From Tricholoma matsutake (taxonomy: Eukaryota; Basidiomycota; Agaricomycetes; Agaricales; Tricholomataceae): DNA of 64,000 nt. The stretch covers positions 7,254,001 to 7,318,000 of the forward strand of contig AP026542.1 of the NCBI GenBank assembly GCA_026075535.2. The letters are read 5' to 3'. Positions 35,625 through 44,559 of the stretch are shown piece after piece. The position numbers and the translations under genes were made by a program. Positions within the stretch are counted from its first letter, which is position 1. Each line of letters starts with the position of its first letter. Below the pieces are notes generated by a model that searched no databases, had not been told where the DNA came from, and saw only the letters and a list, made by a program, of their open reading frames with translations.

Positions 35625-38600
35625 CTACCAACAACTGTGGCTGACATAGCTGCACTCTTCAGCACTGTTAACAAAGACTCAGACCCCTCCCATTTCATAC
35701 CAGCACCTCCAGCAGCTGACGACACATCTTCACCTTCCATGACAGTAGCAGTTGATGCACCCAGTCTCTCTGGTGCTAACATGCTGTCCTTGTCAGAAGA
35801 CCTTGTTGATTTGTCTGCTTCTTCAGAAGATCTGCATGTAGTGTTTGAAGGTCCGGTTGGCTGGACCGAAAAAATGACCGCAACCCAACCCAACCCAACC
35901 AATTGCAACCAGACTGTCGGTTGCAGTTGCCTACTTCCAAGGCTGGTTGGGTTGCCGGTTGCCCTACTTCAAGAATATATGAAAAACCGTTATAAAACTG
36001 GTTGCAATCAGTTGCAACCAGTTTTTATAGTATATAAATGGTCCTACATATGTACATAGATAGTAAGAAAAAATAACTAATGAGAGCATTAATTATTACT
36101 ACATTTACGTGCAATGGGACGAGCCCAGGGAAGAAGAAGTTGTTTGGTGAGTGCTTATATACCCTCTGGCTGCACATGGACCATATGGTCTTATTTGTGC
36201 TCCCGAAAACAAAAGTGACACTACTTACCAGAAAACTTCCCACGACCACAAACCAACCGCACTGCATCACCTACACCACCTGAACAACCACCTGAACAAC
36301 CACAAATGAACAAAAACAACTAAGGCGGCCCAAACGATGCTAGTCCGTCGTTTGGGCCAGGAGTAAGCTTTCCTTACTCTTCTTTTCTTTCTTTTACTAA
36401 TAGTTTCTTTTTTAGTTTCTTATTTTTTCCTAACGACATGGCCCCACCTACCAGGCGACACCCCGCCCTCTCCATACCTCACCTATGCCGATGCTGCTAA
36501 GCGTGGAACATTGCCACCACAAACGAACCAATGCAAGTGCCCAAATGACGACTAGCATCATTTGGGCTGCGGGTATGTTCATTATCGTTGATTTCTTTTT
36601 TTTACTAGCTAACTGGATCTTTTTTTTAGATTCTTAACCTCTTGATAACAATGACAATGACTGCCAATGCCACCACCTCCCCTATGCCGCCGCTGCAAGC
36701 CCCTGCTTGCAGGGTGGCAATGGGTTCTGCCATGTCACACAGAACCTCCACCCCACCTGCGAGCCACTGCTCATAGGGGGTGATGGGGGTGCTGATGACG
36801 GGGGTACAGGAAACAACAACGAACACCAACAACGAACACCAACAAATGCCAGGGACAATGGACGGCAAGGAAACTGGACCACAGGGAATGACAAATGGGG
36901 AATGACAAATGGCGGGGAATGACAAACTGCAGGGAACAACGAATGGGGAACCATGCACAACAGGGATGATGAATGGTGGAGATGGCGAACAGTGGGGAAT
37001 GAAAGGGATGATGGGCAGCAGAGACAGTGAATGGTAGGGATGACAAACATCAGCGACGCGAACGACAGGACGACAAAGATGAATGGCGGAGTCAACGAAT
37101 GGCGGGGGCAACAGCAAACACGAATGGTAGGACAGGACATCAGCACCCTCACCCTCACTACAAACACGAGACGGTGGGGCAGTTTCTTTTTTTTCTTGTT
37201 TTCTTTTTTCATCTCCTACCTACACTGCTGTGAGCGCCTGCTCGCAGGGTGTAAAAGCATTGATTTTTTTAAATATACATAATTAAATTAGTTCCTAAGA
37301 ATATTTACTACTGAAAGACCGGTTGAGACCAGGTACCCAACTGGTCTCAACTGGTCTTGACCGGTCTCTGTGAGAGACCAGTTTAAATCGGTTAGGGTAC
37401 AGCAACCGGACCGATGTGAACCGGTTGTGTACAGTTCGGTCCAGTTGCCTGGAATTGGGGGTGCAGTTGCAACCGGTTGCGGTTGCGGTTGCACCTGATC
37501 AAGCTCCAAAAACTGGACCAAACTGGACCTTCAAACACTATCTGCATGCGGATGATTTGATCGATCCCCTCTTGCAGAGCATGTTTAATCCTGTGGATGG
37601 AGCCTCATCTGTACACACCCGTGTGGGAATTCACCCCTCTGTCACCGAAACCCTGCCTCTGCCAACGGAAGTGCCGACCCACATCCACGAAGATGCGAAT
37701 GAATTCCAGAATGTGCCCTCAGCTTGGACACCCTCTGCTCCAAACCCTTCCTCCCTGTAGCCATGATCCCAGGTAGTCCACCGACTTCATCCAATGGCAC
37801 GTCGACTGTGGACCAACTCCCATCCTTGGTACCTTTACCAATTGCCCTTCCCTCCACTAATCTTGCGACGCGATCGCCCAGCACTCAATCTACAGTGGCA
37901 ACCACGCCTCCAACAGAGGTTGCCGCCAGTCATGGGATGCAATTGCCTGGCAACACCATCATTGGTCCACAGAAATGATCTACACCAACCGCGCCTCCAA
38001 CAGAGGCTACCGCCAGCAAAAGTGGAAGGGGTCAGCATCTGCACAAGGCTCCTGCAACCAAGGAGATTGTTCCTCTCATGGACATATCATGCAAGGCCCC
38101 AGAATGGTTGCGAGTGGCACATGAGTTTGTGACAGATAAAGCTGCAGGACCAGCTTGGGATCGTTGTGTAACCACATGGTTTGCATTTGAAGGGACTGCC
38201 TCGGCAGATGAGATCGCATCAGTAAGTACCATTGTCGTGAATTCTATTTTATTATTGATGTTATTTCAATGTTCCCAGTCCAGGCTTCCCGGATCTAAAC
38301 ATCGACCTGAAACCCTTTCTCACTGGCTGCTCACCAGACAGTATTCTCAACCCCTGAAAATATCTCATGCAACGATGTTTGGACTGGAGTGGTTGACATG
38401 GTGGAATGCTTTACAACCGGCATGAAGGAAATCACGCACCCATGGTACCCTACCTGTTCCACTCGATCCCAAATGCCCATCAAGCCGCACCATCCACTCA
38501 TTGCACAAACAGGGTTCCAATGGCCTAGTCACGGTCTTACTGGGCCTGAAGCTCTGGCGATTAGCCAGTGGCAATGGTGATTTATGGAGACAGGCGGTCA

Positions 38601-38764
38601 ACAATGTGGCATCATGTTTTGAAGATGCTGCTACCATTTCAATGCCAGCGAAGCGCTTGGCCTCTAGCGATACTAGGTAAGCATCACTATTTGGCCCGTT
38701 TTTCCTTAATAATCCTGCACCCGCCCCCCACCCCCCCAGAGTGGCGAAGAAGAGAAAACTCTGA
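35625..38764 (+). pseudogene. Repeat-associated protein of unknown function, disrupted by a TIR element
   Basis: Left part 35,635-35,838 reads TTVADIAALFSTVNKDSDPS...SASSEDLH. Removing the 1,702-bp TIR element and one 8-bp duplication continues the frame as ADDLIDPLLQSMFNPVDGAS. Further on, after a frameshift near 37,730 and a TGA at 37,977, come ISCKAPEWLRVAHEFVTDKA, WDRCVTTWFAFEG, a GTAAGT...CAG intron (38,222-38,279), SRLPGSKHRPETLSHWLLTR, FGLEWLTWWNALQP, then TVLLGLKLWRLASGN and a final exon ending VAKKRKL with TGA at 38,762. This succession resembles a protein type seen many times in mushroom genomes near transposons; I know no function. The 5' end is lost at the gypsy LTR. Confidence 0.6.
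35839..37540. mobile_element. Non-autonomous TIR element, family 1, copy 2 (1,702 bp)
   Basis: The ends TAGTGTTTGAAGG and CCTTCAAACACTA are exact inverse complements. An 8-bp target duplication TCTGCATG lies at 35,831-35,838 and 37,541-37,548. Two internal blocks carry CGTTTGGGCC-type and GAGCCxCTGCTCxCAGGG motifs shared with copy 1. A degenerate GGAATGACAAATGG-like minisatellite spans about 36,890-37,120. No transposase. It interrupts the unknown repeat-associated gene. Confidence 0.92.
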
Positions 38765-39470
38765 ACTTCCATCATCTTCTTGCACGTTATGTGTCTTGGT
38801 ACAATAATCCACATGTCTTGTTTCTTGCCCGCCAAATTTGCATGTCTTGTTTTTTGCCTGCTGTTTGTACTGTAAATATGTTATATATCATCACTACGCA
38901 AAGCCATCCAGCTGGCCATTATATGTAATATGTATTTCATTGTGAAGAATAATTATTCTTCTGACACCCAGCTATGTTTTTGTCAGAACTATGTTTTCAT
39001 TGCTATGTGGATTATCCGCTGGCCATGTAATAAGTCATTTCATCTGCGAGAGATATGAGATGGCATTACTGTCTGGAGACCTAGCCATGTTTTGATGTTT
39101 TGGAATATCCATCATAGATTTATGTTTTAATAAAATATCATTCTACTATGCCCGACATTGACTTACGCTTACGCAGTGCATCTTGAATCCTTGATCTTGG
39201 TTATTAATGACCTCTGGTGCAACCCCAATCGCATTTCAGGAACAAGTGATGGATTGATGGACAGGAAGAACCCTGAATATAAAAGGATTTATTGCAGCGG
39301 GGAGGTGCAACAATACAGCTGTAGGGAATGTGCGCCCAACGAGCAAAAGCAGCGGGAACCATGCACCACAATCTGAAATCACATGCATTCATGATATATC
39401 AAGCGTATCTGTAGTTACAGTTCTTTGATATATGATAAGGATGGTATTGCCTGCTACATTGAGGTTCTTC
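38765..39470. other. Non-coding sequence between the disrupted gene and the 3.5-kb TIR element
   Basis: AT-rich, with no plausible gene. A motif around 39,405-39,430 (GTAGTTACAGTTCTTTGATATAT) recurs in part near 59,805-59,850. Confidence 0.35.
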
Positions 39471-41149
39471 TGCAGGTGTAGTGCTGCCACAGTTCAGTTC
39501 TGGAGTGAAGTTTGAACCAACCTTTCAGAACTGGACCAAAGTTCAGTTCAAACTTCAAAGGTTTTGCTGAACTGAACTTTCAGTTCAGTTCAGGGTTCAG
39601 GCAGATCCAAAACTATGTGAACTTGTTTGAACCTGTTTGAACCAATGAACTTGTGTGCACAAATGATTACAAAAATTACCTGTCACAGACCAGGAGAGCA
39701 GGCTGTGATGAGTATAGTTCAGGGTCAGATCAACTTTTCCAGTCCCCATTCTGGAAATTTGGCGCATCAGCAGCATCATGTCACACTTCTGGCTCGATAC
39801 TGATAGGTGTGGCCAATACTGACACTGATACTGAGTGGAGTTTGTAAGCATTTCCCATGCCAAATGCGGACATTCTTACCATTATCATCCTCACTCTTGT
39901 GTTTCCTATGCTCATTGCTTCCTATTGGAGGCCCAATTCATTGACCTTGTGTGTAATTGTAGGTCTGAAATCCTAGTTGAGGAGTTGTAGCCAGAAGTTT
40001 AGGTGCTAAGCAATGTCATTTTTGTGTTCTGTACATAATGAAACATGGTCAGTTTCATGGCAACAAGCTTGAGGTGTCTGAATGACAACTGTGCACCTTC
40101 AAGCTATGAGGGGGGTGTTCATAGCATAGCAAATTGAGTTGGAATAGTGATTCTGGGGGATTATTTAAGAATGTGTTGCATTTGATAAATCTCAGTTCAG
40201 TGTTTCATGTTTCACTAATGATAATTGTCCCCTGGCAGTCACAGGGTGGACTACCTGCAAGAAGTACTTCCTGGTGGCATGTTCAATATTACTGTGCTCA
40301 AAATGTCCATGAACCAAACATCTTACCTTGATTTTTGCAATTAAAATGTTGGTTTATTAATCCAACCACAAACTATGCTCCTAAAAATTGATGTATCTTC
40401 ACTATTCTTATCTCCTCTGCTGTTCATGAAACAGCCATCTAATACAGTAGTCCCAGTGCCCAACCTGTGTTTAATGCAAGATAGGCTTTGGTGTTTTGTT
40501 GTAAAATACTGATTGAAATTTCATTTGTGACCACTCACTCAGCCCATTCTTTGAGAATTTGACATATAACTTCAGGCTTCCAAGTCATTGTAATACATAA
40601 CTAGGAGGCCACAGAGGCAGCTGTAAAAATGATCTTGACATGGTGTAGATGAGAGTGCACATAGCGCACAGAAAATTTTGATAGGGAGCTGAATGTGCAT
40701 CAAATATCTTACCATTGAGGGCAAAGCTCTTAGAGGCATGTTATCAATTTTGGATCAAATTGAATACAATACTTTTAATGCCTGAGTGTCTATACAGTGA
40801 GTATGCACACTCCCAATTCAGTATCCAAGACTTTTTTATTTATTTATTTAATTTTTTCCACATCTATCAGTATCGAGCCACACTTCTGTCCCTCGAGAGG
40901 AAATGGCAACCCCAAAAGGGAACACTTACAAATCATCAATAACTGAGGAAAATTTCCAACTTACCATGTATGACAGAAGTTGCTCACCCACAATCAACTT
41001 ATAGATCTATAGGCACTCTTGAAGACATGCATTAGAGTATTACTTAAATCATATTATATACCATCCCTCACATATATGTGTGAGGGAGGCTACATAATAA
41101 AGAGAAAACAGAATAATAAAAAGCCCTCTGGCTCGCATTTCATGTGAGG

Positions 41150-41630
41150 GAAAGGCACTGCTGCTGCCAGTGTTCCCTCAGCACTGGGCACCCATTGTCA
41201 CTGTCAGTGGCCCCCCTCATCAGTGGTGCTTCCTCCTCATTGATGGGAGCTTGTCATTGCTGGTAGTGGTCCTCCTCATTGGTGATGGCTTGTCCTCGCC
41301 AGCAGTGGTCCACTGGTGGTCACTCCCTGTCACTGTTGAGGGCTCCCCCTTGCCAGTAGTGATTCCTCCTTGCTGACAATGACTCCCCATCATCATTGGT
41401 CTCATCTTTGTCAGTGGTGGTCCCTCCTTGTCAGTGGTGGCTCCCTGTCTCCCTGCATGGCTGGTCCAGTCATTGTTGTTGGCACTTCTCAGGTGTTGTC
41501 ATCATTGCCCTGCTCCCCCATCCAGGCTGGTGCTCTCCCCATTGTTGTGATTCCCCACTTTTCATGGGGCTTGCCTGCACTGATGTTCGCCCTGTTTTGT
41601 CTTGTGCTCCTTCTGTCATCACTTCTCCCC
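41150..41630. repeat. Degenerate minisatellite of CAGTGGTGG/CTCCTTGTC units
   Basis: Irregular repeats of a CC-CTCNTTG-NCAGTGGTGGT theme of roughly 18 to 30 bp fill this stretch. It opens short frames on both strands, none of which look like real proteins. Confidence 0.6.
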
Positions 41631-41811
41631 TAAGTAGTTATGTGTTGGATTATATAATCTGTCACTGCTTAATCAGTGCTTAACAGACCATAGTTTGCAC
41701 ATGCACACAAGTGATGTGATAGTTGTAGCAATCCGTGTCTGGTTATATGGTATATTTGTTCTGTTGAACCCTATAAGACCTGATAGCTCAGTTGGTCAGA
41801 GCATCTGGTAT

Positions 41812-42035
41812 TGTTAAACAGAAAAGATGACCAGACTGGGGATTGAACCAAGGCCCTCCTGGACATATACCAGATGCTCTGACCAACTGAGCTATCAGGT
41901 CTTATAGGGTTCAACAGAACAAGGATACCATATAACCAGACACGGATTGCTACAACTATCACATCACTTGTGTGTGTGTGCAAACTATGATCTGTTAAGC
42001 ACTGATTAAGCAGTGACAGATTATATAATCCAACA
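41812..42035 (-). mobile_element. Solo LTR of the same TRIM family nested in the TRIM 5' LTR
   Basis: 224 bp in reverse orientation, from the inverse of TGTTGGATTATATAATC at 42,035 to TGTTAAACAG at 41,812. Flanked by the 5-bp duplication GGTAT (41,807-41,811 and 42,036-42,040). It carries its own full tRNA-like block. Insertion fell in the anticodon loop of the host LTR's tRNA-like sequence. Confidence 0.9.
41829..41901 (-). other. tRNA-like sequence inside the nested solo LTR
   Basis: Reverse-strand copy of the 73-nt tRNA-like block, also followed by a TTTT run. It differs from the 3' LTR copy mainly in the T arm (one base change weakening the stem). Confidence 0.8.
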
Positions 42036-42299
42036 GGTATATGTCCAGGAGGGCCTGGGTTCAATCCCCAGTCTGGTCATCTTTTCTGCATTCCTACAGG
42101 TTATGGGCCCTGGCACTTCTGTCAGATTACCTGAGCAGATTAAGATGTGCCAGATTAAGGGGGTGTGTTGGATTATATAATCTGTCACTGCTTAATCAGT
42201 GCTTAACAGACCATAGTTTGCACATGCACACAAGTGATGTGATAGTTGTAGCAATCCATGTCTGGTTATATGGTATCCTTGTTCTGTTGAACCCTATAA

Positions 42300-42372
42300 G
42301 ACCTGATAGCTCAGTTGGTCAGAGCATCTGGTATATGTCCAGGAGGGCCTGGGTTCAATCCCCAGTCTGGTC
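42300..42372 (+). other. tRNA-like sequence (Pol III-type promoter) inside TRIM 3' LTR
   Basis: 73 nt that fold as a cloverleaf. Acceptor stem GACCTGA/TCTGGTC (one U-U mismatch), D arm GCTC-AGTTGGTCA-GAGC, anticodon stem TCTGG/CCAGG with 7-nt loop TATATGT, and T arm CTGGG-TTCAATC-CCCAG. It contains an A box (TAGCTCAGTTGG) and a B box (GGTTCAATCCC). A TTTT run, the usual Pol III terminator, starts four nt after its end. The base before the would-be anticodon is A rather than the universal U33, so it is probably not a working tRNA. Function as a Pol III promoter is inference. Confidence 0.82.
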
Positions 42373-42953
42373 ATCTTTTCTGCATTCCTACATTATGTAG
42401 AAACAATGTAAAGTTAGTATATATAAAAACAAAGAAAGAAAAAAAGATACATATGGCGTGCCCCCATTTCACTTCCTTGTTGTATTTGCTGGGCTTGTTC
42501 ATTGTAGGAGTATATGTTGATGTTGCCTTTGTCATTGTTGGACTGCTCTGTTTGTAGACTGAGTAAAGATTTACAATAGTGAAAGACAAAAAACTTACCA
42601 ATGAGCTCAGAAGGCATTGTCTGTCATTGTTGTTCATGTTGTCATTGCTTGGCAAATGTCAACCAGGTTTGTCAGCATTTCCTTTTTTGGGAGGTGTGTC
42701 CAACTCAATCTCTGTGTCGCTTACCTGTGAATTGTGTCACAGTGTCATACTTCTCATGTGTGTCATTCTTTGTTTTTCAATATGTGTGTCAAGTACTGTA
42801 TATCCTCCAGTCACAATGTATTTTTGTAGAGTTGGGTTCAGTTCTCAGTTCAAGCACCCCTTGAACCTGAATTGAACCTAAAGTTCAGTTCTAGGTTCAC
42901 AAAAAACCTTGGAGAACCAGACTGAACTGAACTGCAGCAGCACTATGCAGGTG

Positions 42954-43267
42954 CAGTGGAGTCCAACATTGTATCAACCAAAGTGTGAATGGATTCTGAT
43001 GTTCACCTCTGTATCACATGTAATAAGCAGAGTGTTTTTCTAGTCAAGCTAGGGATTAAACCATATGTAAGTGGTATTCTGTCATCCTCATTGTATCCTC
43101 CTCAATGTTTGTTTCCAGGGCAAGTATGTTGTGGTTAGTTTCTGACCATATCTAATGGCTTTGCTGACATGTCAGTAACAGAGCTGCAATATCCTGTGAA
43201 CTGTGACTCATACTTGTATGCTTAGATCTACTATGCAACTGCACAACAGCAATATCTGTGATATTCT
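42954..43267. other. Non-coding segment between TIR element and copia fragment
   Basis: No gene or repeat is recognised. Confidence 0.4.
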
Positions 43268-44024
43268 TATAGAAAATCAATCCTAGAATAAACAAGGCTA
43301 AGGCTATACTCAGTCCTTGTATAAATGACTGTATTTGGTAAGTACTGTACCTAGAATAAACAAGGCTATACTACAGGTACAGTAAGTAATCAATATAAAT
43401 ATATGAGTACATCGATGCTCACCTCAGTCCTTGTATAAATGACTGAGGTGGCCAGCTATCTATCTACTATATATATATGTCTTCTGTATAATAAAGGGAG
43501 AAAGGGGAGAAAGGTATCTATGATATGTTTGTACATACACATCAACGGGGGAATGCACTAAATATAGCACATGCATCAAGCACGTACTCATGGTGTGTTT
43601 CTCAACACTCCTCCTTGCATGGGATCATATCAATGTAAACCAAGGAAATCCCAAAGGTAAGTGAATTGTTTGATGTCCAGGGCCTTAGTGAACATATGTT
43701 ACATATCTGCCACATTTTCATGAGTGTTAATATATGTGAGGTGTAGTTCATTTGACTGAACGTGTTCACGAAGGAAATGATATTTGATGTTGATATGCTT
43801 GACATGGGGGTGGAGAAGAGGGTCTTCAGATAGTGCTTTGGTCACAGTATTATCACAGGAAATTGTCGTAGGCAAAAGTTGGGAATAATTGATGGTGTTG
43901 AGTAAAGTGCATACCCAGACACACAGTCACTCTTTAGCAGTTTCAAAAGCGGTAATACATTCAGCTTCACAAGAAGATGTTGCAACTACTTTCTATTTGC
44001 ATGCTGTCCAAGAGATGGTGCCTG
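43268..44024 (-). mobile_element. 3' fragment of a Ty1/copia element (RNase H end plus LTR)
   Basis: On the minus strand 44,024 to 43,608 decodes, with stops, a copia RNase H C-terminus: SSCEAECITAFETAKE, CDNTVTKALSEDPLLHPHVK, HINIKYHFLREHV and FTKALD. The LTR at 43,607-43,268 follows (TGTTGAG...TTCTATA), homologous to the LTR at 28,274-28,633. It is cut at 44,024 by the LTR of gypsy copy B. At least three in-frame stops make it a pseudogene. Confidence 0.75.
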
Positions 44025-44474
44025 TATAAGGGCAACCTTAGAGGCCACTTAATTAGTGGACTAGCAAAGGGAAATCCAAAGTTAAAATTATGGTACATAT
44101 TATAGGGAGTGGAGGTGCACCTAGCAAAGGGAAATCCAAAGAGAAAACTCTAAGGACCCCTTTGCCAATGCCCAGTATATGTGAAGATTGCAAAAATCAA
44201 ATAATAGCCTAAAAATAGAAAAGGTGGAGATAGGCAGATCAAGGCTGCCGAATGACATCATACCAAGGGGTAGATGTCGGAAAGGGTACTCTGCCTCTAA
44301 ATATAAAACTGTCAACATGCACAAATGTGATAGAAAGGGAAATTAGTAATAAAATAAGGAAAAATCATAGAAAATGAAGAATAGGAGGAAATGAAGTGAG
44401 GAAAAATATAGGATGAATGTAAAAAATAGGAGAAACACATGGGGTACCCCCTAGTCCCCTTACATCACCCCCTC
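44025..44474 (-). repeat. Gypsy copy B, 3' LTR (diverged)
   Basis: About 450 bp. It carries many substitutions and an insertion relative to the other three LTRs of this family in the window. Confidence 0.85.
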
Positions 44475-44559
44475 TCTAAGATGCATCACCCCAATGCATT
44501 CAAAATTGCATACAACCAAAGTCAGTGACTTGAATGTGATGTGGTGCAGCAGTGTGCTG

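Larger units (their letters stand above)
41643..42392 (+). mobile_element. TRIM-like miniature LTR element with a tRNA-like unit in its LTR
   Basis: Two LTRs of 227 bp: 3' LTR 42,166-42,392; 5' LTR 41,643-41,811 continued at 42,041-42,098, split by a nested solo LTR. Ends are TGTTGG...CCTACA. A 5-bp target duplication TTATG flanks the element (41,638-41,642 and 42,393-42,397). The internal domain is only 67 bp (42,099-42,165). It starts with a primer-binding site GGTTATGGGCCC complementary to the initiator tRNA-Met anticodon arm and ends with the polypurine tract AAGGGGGTG. No coding capacity, so mobilisation would need proteins of another copia-type element. The intact element would be 521 bp. 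Confidence 0.9.
39479..42945. mobile_element. Non-autonomous TIR element, family 2 (3,467 bp)
   Basis: Left end TAGTGCTGCCACAGTTCAG, right end the inverse of TAGTGCTGCTGCAGTTCAG (two mismatches). A perfect 8-bp target duplication TGCAGGTG lies at 39,471-39,478 and 42,946-42,953. Subterminal zones (39,500-39,650 and 42,830-42,930) are dense in GAACTGAAC/GTTCAGTTC motifs in both orientations, as expected for transposase-binding repeats. Only short frames inside; no transposase. It contains a minisatellite-like stretch at about 41,150-41,630 and a nested TRIM element at 41,643-42,392. Confidence 0.88.

Noticed and set aside
29585..35629. A target duplication for gypsy copy A
   Set aside because: Flanks CATGT and CTACC do not match, also when swapped and inverted with the flanks of copy B.
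41166..41683. Overlapping frames with repeated Val/Ser/Leu words
   Set aside because: Minisatellite-like DNA; the same words appear in several frames.
42300..42372. A genuine nuclear tRNA gene
   Set aside because: It folds well, but position 33 is A, the acceptor stem has a U-U pair, and it is an integral part of an LTR present three times with target duplications. I call it tRNA-like.
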